From the NCBI RefSeq assembly GCF_008710095.1, contig NZ_VYKJ01000001.1, positions 682,001 through 746,000 of the forward strand: 64,000 bases of DNA, in the 5' to 3' direction. A program made the position numbers and the translations under genes. The stretch is from Affinibrenneria salicis. GTDB taxonomy: Bacteria > Pseudomonadota > Gammaproteobacteria > Enterobacterales > Enterobacteriaceae. The notes beneath the pieces are model-generated. The model searched no databases and was not told the origin of the DNA. It saw nothing but the letters and a program-made list of their open reading frames with translations. Below, piece by piece: positions 45,369 to 55,414 of the stretch (its first letter is position 1; each line of letters starts with the position of its first letter).

Positions 45369-48245
45369 ATGACTCAGACACTCAGCCAGCTTGAGCACGA
45401 CAGCGCGTTCACGGAACGACATATTGGTCCTTCTCCTCTCCAGCAGCAGGCGATGTTGGCGCAGATACAGGCGGATTCGCTGGAGGCGCTGACCCGGCAG
45501 ATTTTACCGGCCGACATCCAACTGCCCGGCCCGCCGGCCATCGGCGACGGGGTAAGCGAGTCACAGGCGCTGGCGGAGCTGAAAGCTATCGCCAGCCGCA
45601 ACCAACGCTATAAAAACTATATCGGCATGGGCTATTGCGCGGTGCTGATGCCGGCCGTTATCCAGCGCAATATGCTGGAAAACCCCGGCTGGTATACCGC
45701 CTATACGCCGTACCAGCCGGAAGTGTCGCAGGGGCGGCTGGAGGCGCTGCTGAATTTCCAGCAACTGAGTCAGGATTTAACCGGGCTGGCGCTGGCTTCC
45801 GCCTCGTTGCTGGATGAAGCGACCGCGGCGGCGGAAGCCATGGCGCTGGCCCGGCGCGCCAGCAAGCTGAAGCAGGCTAACCTTTTTCTGGTGGCGGAGG
45901 ACGTACATCCGCAAACGCTGGACGTGGTGCGCACGCGGGCGCGGGCGTTCGGTTTCGAGCTGGTGGTCGCGCCGGCCGACCGCTTCGCCGATTACGACGG
46001 AGTCTTCGGCGTGCTGCTGCAGCAGGTCGGCAGCGACGGTCAGCTGCACGATTATCGCCCGCTGCTGGCGCAATTGAAGCAGCGAAAAATCATCAGTTGC
46101 GTCGCCGCCGATATGATGGCGCTGGTGCTGCTGGAAGCGCCCGGCCATCAGGGCGCCGACGTAGTGTTCGGTTCCGCGCAGCGCTTTGGCGTTCCGATGG
46201 GATACGGCGGGCCGCACGCCGCGTTTTTCGCCTGTCGGGACGAATTCAAACGGGCGATGCCGGGCCGCATCATCGGCGTTTCGCGTGATGCGGCCGGCAA
46301 CACGGCGCTGCGCATGGCGATGCAAACGCGCGAACAGCATATCCGGCGTGAAAAGGCCAACTCCAATATCTGTACCTCGCAGGTGCTGCTGGCGAATATC
46401 GCCGGAATGTACGCGGTGTTTCACGGACCGGACGGACTGCGGCGCATCGCCGAACGTATCCACCGGCTGACCGATATCCTTGCCGCCGGTCTGCGTCAGG
46501 GCGGGATGACGCTGCGTCACCCTGGCTGGTTCGATACGCTGACGGTCGAGGTGGCGGATAAGGCGGCGGTGCTGAACCGGGCGCTGAGCTTCGGCCTCAA
46601 CCTGCGCGGCGATCTGCCGGGCGCGGTGGGCATTACGCTGGATGAAACCACCTGCCGGCAAGACGTGCTGACGCTGTTTGACGTGCTGCTCGGCGATGGT
46701 CACGGCTTGGATCCGGCGGCGCTGGATAAACAGGTGATCGCGCAGCCGCCCTCGATTCCGCCGGCATTGTCGCGTCAGAGTCCGATCCTGACTCATCCGG
46801 TGTTTAATCGCTACCACAGCGAAACGGAAATGATGCGCTATCTGCACCACCTGGCGGCGAAAGATCTGGCTCTTGATCAGGCGATGATCCCGCTGGGGTC
46901 CTGCACGATGAAACTGAATGCGGCCGCCGAAATGCTGCCGATCAGCTGGCCGGAATTTAGCGAACTGCATCCGTTCTGTCCGCCGGAGCAGGCGCAAGGG
47001 TATCGTCAGATGATCGAACAGCTGTCCGACTGGCTGGTGCAGCTGACCGGCTATGACGCGGTGTGCATGCAGCCGAACTCGGGCGCTCAGGGGGAATACG
47101 CCGGCATGCTGGCCATTCGGCGCTATTACGACAGCCGGGACGAAACGGCGCGCCGAATCTGTCTGATCCCCGCCTCGGCTCACGGCACCAATCCGGCCTC
47201 GGCGCATATGGCCGGCATGGAGGTGTTGGTGGTCGACTGCGATCGCCAGGGCAATATCGATTTGCTCGATCTGCGCGCCAAAGCGCAGCAGGCGGCAGAG
47301 CGGCTGGCCTGTATTATGGTGACCTATCCCTCGACGCACGGCGTGTACGAAGAAGGGATCCGCGAGGTGTGCCAGATCATCCATCAGCACGGCGGCCAGG
47401 TATACCTGGACGGCGCCAATATGAACGCGCAGGTCGGCATTACCTCGCCGGGCTATATCGGCGCCGACGTGTCGCACCTTAATCTGCATAAAACCTTTTG
47501 TATTCCGCACGGCGGCGGCGGGCCGGGCATGGGGCCGATTGGCGTGAAAGCGCACCTGGCGCCGTTCGTGCCGGGGCATCAGGTGGTGCGCATCGACGGG
47601 TTGCTGACGCAGCAGGGCGCGGTGTCCGCCGCACCGTTCGGCAGCGCCTCCATTCTGCCGATCAGCTGGATGTATATCCGTATGATGGGCGCCGACGGGT
47701 TGAAAAAGGCCAGTCAGGTCGCGTTGCTGAACGCCAACTACATCGCCGACCGTTTGCAGTCCGCGTGGCCGGTACTGTACCGCGGCCGCAACGGACGGGT
47801 GGCGCATGAGTGCATTCTTGATATTCGGCCGCTGAAGGAGCGTACCGGCATCAGCGAAATGGATATCGCCAAGCGGCTGATCGACTACGGTTTTCATGCG
47901 CCGACCATGTCTTTCCCGGTGGCGGGCACGCTGATGGTGGAGCCGACGGAGTCGGAAAGCCAGACCGAGCTGGATCGTTTTATCGACGCGATGTTGGCTA
48001 TTCGCCAGGAGGCGGAGCGGGTGGCGAACGGCGAATGGCCGCTGCAGGATAATCCGCTGGTCAATGCGCCGCACACTCAGGATGACGTCGTCGACGACTG
48101 GCCGCACCCTTATAGCCGCGAACTGGCGGTCTTTCCGGCCGGCCGGCGCGATAAGTACTGGCCGACGGTGAAACGACTGGACGACGTCTACGGCGATCGC
48201 AATCTGTTCTGCGCCTGCGTGCCGGTCGGCGATTATGTCGAATAG
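45369..48245 (+). CDS. gcvP: Glycine dehydrogenase (decarboxylating), P protein
   Basis: GcvP decarboxylates glycine with pyridoxal phosphate and loads the aminomethyl group on GcvH. The 958-residue protein is the fused single-chain form. The PLP lysine is Lys708 in [18 protein letters not shown]. Flanking signatures are [37 protein letters not shown] and [17 protein letters not shown]. The start [10 protein letters not shown] (45369) matches E. coli and has AGGAA eight bases upstream; an ATG at 45351 is in frame but unlikely. A terminator follows at 48369. Confidence 0.97.
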   Translation: MTQTLSQLEHDSAFTERHIGPSPLQQQAMLAQIQADSLEALTRQILPADIQLPGPPAIGDGVSESQALAELKAIASRNQRYKNYIGMGYCAVLMPAVIQRNMLENPGWYTAYTPYQPEVSQGRLEALLNFQQLSQDLTGLALASASLLDEATAAAEAMALARRASKLKQANLFLVAEDVHPQTLDVVRTRARAFGFELVVAPADRFADYDGVFGVLLQQVGSDGQLHDYRPLLAQLKQRKIISCVAADMMALVLLEAPGHQGADVVFGSAQRFGVPMGYGGPHAAFFACRDEFKRAMPGRIIGVSRDAAGNTALRMAMQTREQHIRREKANSNICTSQVLLANIAGMYAVFHGPDGLRRIAERIHRLTDILAAGLRQGGMTLRHPGWFDTLTVEVADKAAVLNRALSFGLNLRGDLPGAVGITLDETTCRQDVLTLFDVLLGDGHGLDPAALDKQVIAQPPSIPPALSRQSPILTHPVFNRYHSETEMMRYLHHLAAKDLALDQAMIPLGSCTMKLNAAAEMLPISWPEFSELHPFCPPEQAQGYRQMIEQLSDWLVQLTGYDAVCMQPNSGAQGEYAGMLAIRRYYDSRDETARRICLIPASAHGTNPASAHMAGMEVLVVDCDRQGNIDLLDLRAKAQQAAERLACIMVTYPSTHGVYEEGIREVCQIIHQHGGQVYLDGANMNAQVGITSPGYIGADVSHLNLHKTFCIPHGGGGPGMGPIGVKAHLAPFVPGHQVVRIDGLLTQQGAVSAAPFGSASILPISWMYIRMMGADGLKKASQVALLNANYIADRLQSAWPVLYRGRNGRVAHECILDIRPLKERTGISEMDIAKRLIDYGFHAPTMSFPVAGTLMVEPTESESQTELDRFIDAMLAIRQEAERVANGEWPLQDNPLVNAPHTQDDVVDDWPHPYSRELAVFPAGRRDKYWPTVKRLDDVYGDRNLFCACVPVGDYVE

Positions 48246-48593
48246 CGCGCGGCCGGCAGGGCGCGGGGCTTAGCGCTACCGGGGCAATACGGCCTGCTGA
48301 CGGAGGAAACCGCTCGCCCGCCCAACGAGCGGGCGAGCGGCAAGTCGGGCAGAGCTCTGGTATACGAGCCGGCGTATCGGGTAATATCCCGTTGCGTCGG
48401 TTTTTTATTTTCGTTGTGAGCGGGATACGCTTTTCCGCCGTCTCCGGCTTTATCCGGCGGCTTTTCATGCTACCGTCGATTGCGCGCTGGTTTAACGCGC
48501 GCTTGCCCCGGAAGAAAAACAGGACGCGCCAGTTCCTCTAGTCGGGCCGACCCGCAGCGGGGCGGTCTTCTGATTTTGCGAGTAACACAGCTT
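48246..48593 (+). other. gcvP downstream region with two hairpins
   Basis: This 348-base interval holds a perfect 12-bp inverted repeat, CCGCTCGCCCGC / GCGGGCGAGCGG (48310-48321 and 48329-48340), then the terminator at 48369. The part after 48450 leads to the MFS gene and shows no recognisable promoter. Confidence 0.55.
48369..48406 (+). terminator. Rho-independent terminator of gcvTHP
   Basis: CCGGCGTATCGGG and CCCGTTGCGTCGG pair imperfectly (two mismatches, one G-U) around TAATAT, followed at once by six T residues and ATTTT. Confidence 0.75.
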
Positions 48594-50009
48594 ATGGCTT
48601 TACGCATCGACCGGCGCACCGCGACCGCGCTTCTGGTGGCGACGGTATTTTTCATGGAAAATCTGGACGCCACCGTAATTACCACGGCGCTCCCGATGAT
48701 GACCCGCGATTTCGGCACCCAGGTTTCGCATATGTCGGTGGGCGTTTCTGCCTATCTGGTGGCTCTTGCCGTGTTTATCCCGGTCAGCAGTTGGGCGGCG
48801 GACCGCTTCGGCGCCCGCCGTATTTTCTGCTGGGCGATCCTCATCTTCACCGGCGCATCCGCGCTGTGCGCGGCGGCCGGCGACCTGCTCAGCTTTACCG
48901 CCGCGCGTATTCTGCAGGGCATCGGCGGCGCCATGATGGTGCCGGTCGGCCGGCTGGTGGTGCTGCGCGATACGCCGCGCGCCGATCTGGTGCGCGCCAT
49001 CGCCATTCTTACCTGGCCCGGTCTGGTCGCGCCCGTACTCGGGCCGCCGCTGGGCGGCTGGATCAGCACCCACTGGAGCTGGCACTGGATTTTTTTGCTT
49101 AATCTGCCGCTCGGCGCGCTGGTTTTTGTCGCCGCGCTGCGGCTGATCCGCGACGAGGACGCGCGGCGTTTGCCCTTCGATGGCGCCGGTTTTATCCTCA
49201 CCGGGCTGGGGTTCGGCCTGTTTATGGGCGGATTAGAGCTGGCCAGCCGGGCCGATATCTCCCGGTTAACGGCGCTGTTCACCCTGCTGGCCGGCCTGCT
49301 TTTGCTGCTGCTTTCGGCCCGCTATCTGCGGCGCGCAAAAGCGCCGCTGTTCAACCTGACGCCGTTAGCCATTCGGACGTTTCGGGTTACGTCGGTAGGC
49401 GGTTCGTTGTTCCGCACCGCGATTGGCTCCGCCCCTTTTCTGCTGCCGCTGATGTTTCAACTGGGGTTCGGCTACAGCGCAGTGGACGCGGGGCTGATGC
49501 TGCTCTGGCTGTTCGCCGGCAATCTTTGTATGAAACCCGGCACCACATGGATGATGAATACGCTGGGTCTGCGCACGGTGCTGGTCGGCAATGGCCTGCT
49601 GGTGGCGCTTGGTTTCGCCGCCTGCGCGCTGCTCAGCGCCGATACGCCGCGCTGGCTGATCTGCCTCCTGCTGTTTTTTACCGGCATGACCCGTTCCATG
49701 CAGTTTACCGCACTCAATACCATCGGCTTCGCCGATGTGCCGCCATCGCAAATGCGCGATGCCAACACGCTATTCTCGGTGCTGCAGCAGATGAACGCCG
49801 GAATGGGGATTGCGGTTGGCGCGCTGGCGCTTTCCTGTGCGGAAATCTTACACGGGAGCCTGGCCGGCAGCGCCGGCGCGCAGGATTTCCAGCTGGCGTT
49901 CTGGATTATCGCGCTGGTCGCTCTGCTGGCGCTGGTGGATGTCGTGCGTCTGCCCGCCGACGCCGGCGAGCAGGTTTTGCACCGGAAAAAGCGTCAGTCG
50001 CGAGGGTAG
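48594..50009 (+). CDS. DHA2-type major facilitator superfamily transporter
   Basis: A 471-residue polytopic protein with about 14 helices, the drug:H+ antiporter-2 plan. The start MALRIDRRTATALLVATVFFMENLDATVITTALP shows the family's first helix with the Asp-Ala-Thr motif. Loop 2-3 reads AADRFGARRIF (motif A), and helix 5 contains WPGLVAPVLGPPLGGWIS (motif C, antiporter type). The ATG at 48594 is used; the in-frame extension to 48480 has no coding character. Probably an exporter of unknown substrate. It is convergent with the GntR gene that follows. Confidence 0.88.
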   Translation: MALRIDRRTATALLVATVFFMENLDATVITTALPMMTRDFGTQVSHMSVGVSAYLVALAVFIPVSSWAADRFGARRIFCWAILIFTGASALCAAAGDLLSFTAARILQGIGGAMMVPVGRLVVLRDTPRADLVRAIAILTWPGLVAPVLGPPLGGWISTHWSWHWIFLLNLPLGALVFVAALRLIRDEDARRLPFDGAGFILTGLGFGLFMGGLELASRADISRLTALFTLLAGLLLLLLSARYLRRAKAPLFNLTPLAIRTFRVTSVGGSLFRTAIGSAPFLLPLMFQLGFGYSAVDAGLMLLWLFAGNLCMKPGTTWMMNTLGLRTVLVGNGLLVALGFAACALLSADTPRWLICLLLFFTGMTRSMQFTALNTIGFADVPPSQMRDANTLFSVLQQMNAGMGIAVGALALSCAEILHGSLAGSAGAQDFQLAFWIIALVALLALVDVVRLPADAGEQVLHRKKRQSRG

Positions 50010-50083
50010 CGGGCGGATAACGCGCGCTGTCGGAGAGGTCGCCGCGCTTTACCGACCCGCTCCTGTTGCGCGCGAAACCCAGG

Positions 50084-50779
50084 TTAGTAGTCGTGCAGCA
50101 ATGCGTGACGAAACGACAGGACGTGCGTCTCCATCGCGCTTTGCGCGGCGGCGGCGTCCTGGCTCGCCAGCGCGTCAATCACCGCCTGGTGCTCCGTGAT
50201 CACCTCCAGCATATGCTCTTCCCGGGACAGCGAACTGGCCCAGAAACGCTGCGATCGGGCATGCAGTACGCTGAGGATGTCGGTCAGCGTGCTGTTGCCG
50301 GCGATCTGCGCCAGCAACTGATGAAATTCATGGTCCAGCGTCATCATTAGCACCCGGTCGCGCGCGTGGCCGGCCGCCGCGATGCGCCGATTGAGCGCGT
50401 TCAGTTCGTCAACCTGCGGCGGCGTGGCGCGCTGGCTGGCCAGACGGATGCACAACAGTTCATTGGCGAGCCGCACTTCGATCAGCTCGAGGGCGTCGTT
50501 GATGGACAGCGGGGATACCATCACGCCTTTGCGCGGGATCACCTGCAATAGCCCTTCGTTCGCCAGACGATGGATAGCCTGATTAATCGGCGTTCTGCCC
50601 ATTCGGAGTTCACTCATCACCTGAGCGGTATTCAAATATTCTCCTGGCTTGTAACTTAACGTCACCAGCGCCTGTTTGAAACGCCGGTAGGCCAGTTCAT
50701 TCTGTGACAGGCCGGTTTCCTCTACCGTCAGGAATTCCCGGCTCTCTGCATCAGCGCTTTTCACGTGTAGCTCCTGCAA
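50084..50779 (-). CDS. GntR-family transcriptional regulator (FCD type)
   Basis: The 231-residue regulator has a winged helix-turn-helix (AYRRFKQALVTLSYKPGEYLNTAQVMSELRMGRTPINQAIHRLANEGLL, about 30-78) and a helical FCD domain (DHEFHQLLAQIAGNSTL, TEHQAVIDALASQDA, METHVLSFRHALL). It is divergent from the DUF2848-amidase-transporter operon and should be its local regulator. Candidate operator: the palindrome at 50909-50924. Confidence 0.9.
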   Translation of the reverse strand: MQELHVKSADAESREFLTVEETGLSQNELAYRRFKQALVTLSYKPGEYLNTAQVMSELRMGRTPINQAIHRLANEGLLQVIPRKGVMVSPLSINDALELIEVRLANELLCIRLASQRATPPQVDELNALNRRIAAAGHARDRVLMMTLDHEFHQLLAQIAGNSTLTDILSVLHARSQRFWASSLSREEHMLEVITEHQAVIDALASQDAAAAQSAMETHVLSFRHALLHDY

Positions 50780-50908
50780 CTGGAAAATCTTTTACGCTCT
50801 TTATTTTTTCCGGCGGCGTTCGCCCGCCGTTTTCCCGCATTCTGAATCCTATTGGTTATAGTACACAAAAACATGGCACGAAAATCGCTTATTTCCATCC
50901 TGAAGATT

Positions 50909-50924
50909 CTGTGAAATTTCACAG
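50909..50924. promoter_or_regulatory. Perfect palindrome, candidate GntR operator
   Basis: CTGTGAAATTTCACAG is a perfect 16-base palindrome, 28 bases before the DUF2848 start and inside the divergent interval. The half-sites resemble CRP (TGTGA/TCACA) but the spacer is 4 rather than 6 bases, so the local GntR protein is the better candidate. Confidence 0.5.
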
Positions 50925-50952
50925 TTATTTGAGTGACAGGGGGAGCGATTTC

Positions 50953-51651
50953 ATGACATTGACCTTTAATTTACCGGCCAACGCAGCAACGACGCCGCTG
51001 AGCGTCGCGATCGATCGTCTGGTGATCGCCGGCTGGACCGGGCGCGATCGCGAGGCGGTTCTGCACCATATTCGGGAGCTGGCGGATCTGGGCGTGCCTC
51101 CGCCTGGTGCAATCCCGCTATTTTATCGCGTGGCGGTTAACCAACTCAGCCAGTCCGTTCGCGTTGAAGTTATCGGCGGCGCCAGTTCCGGCGAAGCCGA
51201 ACCGCTGCTTTTCACGCACGGCGGCGAACTGTACGTGTCGCTGGCGTCGGATCATACCGACCGACAGCTGGAAGCGCACAGCGTCGCGCTGTCGAAGCAA
51301 CTGTGCGTCAAACCGGTTGCGCGCGACGCCTGGCCGCTGCGGGAGGTGCTCGATCACTGGGACGATCTCATCCTGCGTTCGTGGATCAAGGAAGATGGGG
51401 AGTATCGCCTGTATCAGGAGGGAACGCTGGCCAGCCTGCAGCCGCCGCTGGCGCTGCTCGGGCGTTACCTGGGCGAGCCCTGTTCGCTGGACACGCCGAT
51501 GCCGGACGGGCTGGCGATGACCTGCGGCACGATGGCCGCGATTGGCGGCATTCGCCCGGCGACCGAATTTCGCATGGCGCTGGTGGATGAGCGTCTGGGA
51601 CGCGCGATCGAACACCGCTATTGCAGCATTGAGCTGCCGGTGGTGGCCTGA
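50953..51651 (+). CDS. DUF2848 family protein
   Basis: A 232-residue protein with the family's opening ATTPLSVAIDRLVIAGWTGRDREAVLHHI, then LADLGVPPPGAIPLFYRV, GELYVSLASDHTDRQLEAHSVALSKQLCVKPVA and AMTCGTMAAIGGIRP. The SDHTDR and EAHSVALSKQ pieces recall the metal site of the fumarylacetoacetate hydrolase-like fold, but no function is established. ATG 50953 has a good GGGGAG upstream and begins the conserved region. Its stop shares one base with the amidase start, so the two proteins are translated together and probably act in one pathway. Confidence 0.8.
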   Translation: MTLTFNLPANAATTPLSVAIDRLVIAGWTGRDREAVLHHIRELADLGVPPPGAIPLFYRVAVNQLSQSVRVEVIGGASSGEAEPLLFTHGGELYVSLASDHTDRQLEAHSVALSKQLCVKPVARDAWPLREVLDHWDDLILRSWIKEDGEYRLYQEGTLASLQPPLALLGRYLGEPCSLDTPMPDGLAMTCGTMAAIGGIRPATEFRMALVDERLGRAIEHRYCSIELPVVA

Positions 51652-53000
51652 TGACGACATTAACCTTACAGCAGGTCGCCGCCGGGTTGGCAAATGGCGA
51701 GCTGACGTCCGTGGCGCTGACCGAGTGCGCGCTGGCGCGGATTGACGATCGGGCGGGCGAGGGCGCGCGCGTTTTTACCCGGGTCTATCGCGATGAGGCC
51801 CGGCGTCAGGCGCGGGATGCCGACCAACGGCGCGCGGCGGGTCAGCCGCGTTCGGCGCTGGACGGGGTGCCTCTGTCCGTGAAGGATCTGTTCGATGTGG
51901 CGGGCGAAGCCACGACGGCCGGCTCCCGCGTTCTGGCCGACGCGCCCGCCGCGCCGCGCCATGCGGCCGTGGTGGCGCGCTTGCTGCAGGCCGGCGTCGT
52001 GCTGATCGGCAAAACCAACATGACCGAATTCGCCTATTCAGGCCTGGGGATCAATCCGCATTACGGTACGCCGGCCAATCCGTGGGATCGCGCCGCGCGC
52101 CGTATCCCGGGCGGTTCCTCCTCCGGCGCGGCGGTGTCTGTTTCCGACGGAATGTGCTTCGGCGCGCTCGGCAGCGACACCGGCGGATCGGTACGCATTC
52201 CCGCCGCGTTCTGCGGACTGACCGGCTATAAACCCACCGCCCGACGCATCGATGACGCCGGGCTGCTGCCGCTTTCGACCTCGCTGGATTCCATCGGCGC
52301 CATCGGGCGCGACGTCGCCGACTGCATCGCGTTGGATGCGCTGGTCGCCCATCATGCGCTGGCGCCGGAGGAGAAAGCGCTGTCGCGGGCGCGTTTTGCC
52401 GTGCCGCAAACGCTGGTGCTGGAGGGGCTGGATCCGGACGTGTCCGCCGCGTTCGAGCGGAGCCTGCAGCGGCTGGCGCGGGCGGGCGCGCGTATCGAAC
52501 CCGTCGCCTGTACGGCGTTTGCCGAACTGGCCGCGATTAACGCCGGCGGCGGTTTCAGCGCGCTGGAATCATGGCGCCGGCATCGGACGTTGATCGCCGA
52601 ACGCGCCGCCGAATACGACCCGCGGGTTCTGTCGCGCATTCGACGCGGCGCGGCGCTGGACGAGAACGATCGGCTGCAGCTGGAAACGCGGCGCGCCGAC
52701 TGGCAGCGGCGGGTGACGGCGGAGGTGCGCGATTTCGACGCGCTGCTGATGCCGACCGTGCCCGTTATCGCGCCGACCATTGCCGAACTGGAGGCGGATG
52801 AGGAGCGCTATTTCCGCATCAACGGCGCCGCGCTGCGCAATCCGTCAGTGATCAACTTTCTGGACGGCTGCGCGCTTTCCCTGCCGTGTCAGCGGCCGGG
52901 CGACGCGCCGGTCGGACTGATGGTGGCCGGGTTGCCGCTCAGCGACGACGCGCTGCTGGGGTGGGCGCTGGCGATCGAACGCTGCCTTGCCGACGCATAA
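51651..53000 (+). CDS. Amidase signature family hydrolase
   Basis: A 449-residue amidase. The Ser-cisSer-Lys triad is visible as Lys78 (LSVKDLFDVAG), Ser156 in GGSSSG (154-159) and nucleophile Ser180 in GSDTGGSVRIPAAFCG. The enzyme should hydrolyse an amide or carbamate in the cytoplasm; relatives include AtzF, GatA and many aryl or aliphatic amidases, so the substrate cannot be set. It begins at the last base of the DUF2848 stop (ATGA-type junction). The MHS transporter follows after 236 bases. Confidence 0.9.
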   Translation: MTTLTLQQVAAGLANGELTSVALTECALARIDDRAGEGARVFTRVYRDEARRQARDADQRRAAGQPRSALDGVPLSVKDLFDVAGEATTAGSRVLADAPAAPRHAAVVARLLQAGVVLIGKTNMTEFAYSGLGINPHYGTPANPWDRAARRIPGGSSSGAAVSVSDGMCFGALGSDTGGSVRIPAAFCGLTGYKPTARRIDDAGLLPLSTSLDSIGAIGRDVADCIALDALVAHHALAPEEKALSRARFAVPQTLVLEGLDPDVSAAFERSLQRLARAGARIEPVACTAFAELAAINAGGGFSALESWRRHRTLIAERAAEYDPRVLSRIRRGAALDENDRLQLETRRADWQRRVTAEVRDFDALLMPTVPVIAPTIAELEADEERYFRINGAALRNPSVINFLDGCALSLPCQRPGDAPVGLMVAGLPLSDDALLGWALAIERCLADA

Positions 53001-53236
53001 CGTTTACGGCGCGCTCGTCGCCTGATGTCAAGTAACCCGGAGAGTCCGTATGGCCGGTTTTCCCCATCGAAGGTCGCTGATTGCAACGCCAGGCGACGCG
53101 CAGGCGGACGCGGTGTTTCACACCAGGGCAACCGCGTCGTATGACGCCGGACGGAGCCGTGGGGGGCTGAACGGCCATACCTTTAATGATCACCATATTC
53201 CCGTAACTGGCTACGCATCGCACAGGAGATAAAAGA

Positions 53237-54562
53237 ATGAATACATCCACCACTAAGGCGGCGATCGACCGCCTGCCTCCGCAGGAACAGGCCGCCGGCG
53301 CGCCCAACACCGGTAAACTGGCGGCGGCCAGTTCGATCGGCACCGCGCTGGAATGGTATGACTTTACCGTTTACAACATTATGGCGGCGCTGATTTTCAA
53401 TCATGTGTTTTTTCCCTCATTCGATCCGCTGGTGGGCACCATTCTGGCGTTTTCCACCTATGCCGTCGGTTATATCTCGCGCCCGATTGGCGGCATCGTC
53501 TTCGGTCATTTAGGCGATGTGCTGGGGCGACGCTTCGTGCTGGTCGCCACGCTGGTGATCATGGGCGTGACGACGGCGCTGATGGGCGTGCTGCCCGGCT
53601 ATGAGATGTGGGGCATCTGGAGCCCGCTGCTGCTGGTCTCGCTGCGTTTTGTCCAGGGCATCGCGCTGGGCGGCGAATGGGCCGGCGCGGTGCTGCTGTC
53701 GATGGAGCACGGCAAACCGCATCAGCGCGGGCGTAACGCCTCGTTCGCTCAGGTCGGGCCTTCCTGCGGCACGCTGATCGGCACCGGTTTTATCACCCTG
53801 GTGACGATGTCGATGTCGGCGGACAGCTTCCAGCAGTGGGGCTGGCGCATTCCCTTCCTGCTGAGCCTGCTGTTGGTGATCTTCGGCCTGTGGCTGCGGC
53901 GCGGAGTGGGCGAGACGCCGGCGTTCCTCCGGCTGGAAAAAAGCAAAGACATTACTCAGGCGCCGATTCGCGAAGTGTTCGGCCAGCATCTGAAACCGCT
54001 GCTGATCGCCGGCGGCGCGCGCATCGGTTCCGACGTGCTGTACGCGCTGGTGGTGGTGTTTACCCTGACTTACGTGACAACCGTGCTGCATCTGCCGCGT
54101 CCGCTGGCGCTGATGGCGACGATGCTGGGGGCGTTTGGCAACGCCGTCGCGGTGCCGCTGTTCGGCATGCTTTCCGATCGCTTCGGCCGTCGTCCGGTCT
54201 ACATGGGCGGCGCGCTGGCGGCAATGGTCTGGGCGTTCGTCTTCTTTGTGCTGCTGGATCGCGCGCAGCCGCTGTCGATCTGTATCGCGGTGGTGGTTGG
54301 TCTGCTGATTCACGCCGCGATGTACGGCCCGCAGGCGGCCTTCGTCACCGAGCAGTTCCCGACAAAGGTGCGCTATGCCGGATCGTCGCTGGCCTATACG
54401 CTGGCCGGGATCGTCGGCGGCGGCTTTGCGCCGCTGATCATCGCCTCGCTGTTCAAGTCCTACAGCAGTACGCTGGCGATCTCGATTTATGTGTCGCTGG
54501 CGTTGCTCGTCACGCTGCTGGCGGTTCTGGCCGCCAGAGAGACGGCGCATAAGCCGCTATAG
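53237..54562 (+). CDS. MHS-family MFS transporter (ShiA/ProP-like)
   Basis: A 441-residue symporter with 12 helices of the metabolite:H+ symporter family. The diagnostic start SSIGTALEWYDFTVYN and the loop FGHLGDVLGRRFVL (motif A) are present, followed by RFVQGIALGGEWAGAVLL and LSDRFGRRPVY. The strong AGGAGATAA lies before ATG 53237. Relatives carry shikimate, alpha-ketoglutarate, proline-betaine or aromatic acids. Placed after the amidase, it likely imports the amidase substrate or a related acid. Confidence 0.9.
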   Translation: MNTSTTKAAIDRLPPQEQAAGAPNTGKLAAASSIGTALEWYDFTVYNIMAALIFNHVFFPSFDPLVGTILAFSTYAVGYISRPIGGIVFGHLGDVLGRRFVLVATLVIMGVTTALMGVLPGYEMWGIWSPLLLVSLRFVQGIALGGEWAGAVLLSMEHGKPHQRGRNASFAQVGPSCGTLIGTGFITLVTMSMSADSFQQWGWRIPFLLSLLLVIFGLWLRRGVGETPAFLRLEKSKDITQAPIREVFGQHLKPLLIAGGARIGSDVLYALVVVFTLTYVTTVLHLPRPLALMATMLGAFGNAVAVPLFGMLSDRFGRRPVYMGGALAAMVWAFVFFVLLDRAQPLSICIAVVVGLLIHAAMYGPQAAFVTEQFPTKVRYAGSSLAYTLAGIVGGGFAPLIIASLFKSYSSTLAISIYVSLALLVTLLAVLAARETAHKPL

Positions 54563-54607
54563 GCGCGCATGGCAGGCCGGACGCCTGCGTCCGGCCTGCG
54601 TCGGGGG

Positions 54608-55213
54608 TTACTTCAACCAGCCTTTTGTTTGCGCATCCGCCAGATGGCGTTGCAGATGGCGCCAGAGTTCCTGGTTGATGTCGGCGATAAAGGCGACGCG
54701 CGCCAGCACCTGCTCCAGGCGAATGCCGTTCTCCAGCCAGCTCTGCCCCTGATTATGCAGATTCATCAGTATGGGCATGATGCGGTCAAGCATGAGCGCA
54801 AAGCGCGCTTCCGCCGTTTCGCCGCCTTCATATTCCAGCCACAGCTGGTGAAAATGCTGGCTCTGCGGCTGCGGCAGCAGGCCGAACAGACGGGCGGCGG
54901 CGGCCACTTCCTGCTCGTGCACCGCGGCGCGCGCGCTCAGATCGTAAACCAGCACGTCGCCGGCATCGATTTCCACGATGTCGTGGATTAGCGCCATCTG
55001 GATCACCCGCTGAATATCCACTTCGCCGGCGTACGGCGCCAGGCTCATGGCGGCGACGGCGAAATGCCAGCTGTGCTCGGCCGAGTCTTCGTGACGTTCG
55101 CTGCCGATGATTTTGGAGCGGCGCTGCACGCTTTTCAATTTATCGATTTCCATTAAAAAACCGACTACGCGGGTCAGGGAACCGAAATCCAGCTCCGGTG
55201 AGACAAAAGACAT
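54608..55213 (-). CDS. HD-domain hydrolase, HDDC2/5'-deoxynucleotidase-like
   Basis: The 201-residue protein contains the HD metal-binding pattern: SAEHSWHFAVAAMSL, then LIHDIVEIDAGDVLVYD (His-Asp pair), and a later Asp in MLDRIMPILMNL. The pattern fits the HD_3/HDDC2 group of nucleotide phosphatases rather than YfbR, from which it is clearly different. It is probably a 5'-nucleotidase in the cytoplasm. A single-gene unit, divergent from trhA. Confidence 0.82.
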   Translation of the reverse strand: MSFVSPELDFGSLTRVVGFLMEIDKLKSVQRRSKIIGSERHEDSAEHSWHFAVAAMSLAPYAGEVDIQRVIQMALIHDIVEIDAGDVLVYDLSARAAVHEQEVAAAARLFGLLPQPQSQHFHQLWLEYEGGETAEARFALMLDRIMPILMNLHNQGQSWLENGIRLEQVLARVAFIADINQELWRHLQRHLADAQTKGWLK

Positions 55214-55414
55214 CAGAAAACCTCAGATTGTAAAATACGCGGGCTATTGTAGGGGAAGCGCGCAGCATTGCCATCACCTATTCGTGCCGCACCGCGGCCG
55301 GATATTTATTTAGCTTACACGTGTACACTGAAATAATTCTCAGCTAAGCTGCTGACAGTTTATTGGTTGGCTGACGACGGATAAGCCATTGAGTATGCAG
55401 GTGAGGTGGAACGA

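Noticed and set aside
45777..48107. A 776-codon open frame on the minus strand
   Set aside because: It lies wholly antisense to gcvP, has a low-complexity His/Arg/Gln-rich translation, and is explained by the third-position GC bias of gcvP.
53050..53232. 60-codon open frame before the MHS transporter, preceded by GGAGAG
   Set aside because: The ribosome-binding site is tempting, but the translation has no similarity or structure I recognise and its stop sits in the Shine-Dalgarno of the next gene. Proteomics or conservation could revive it.
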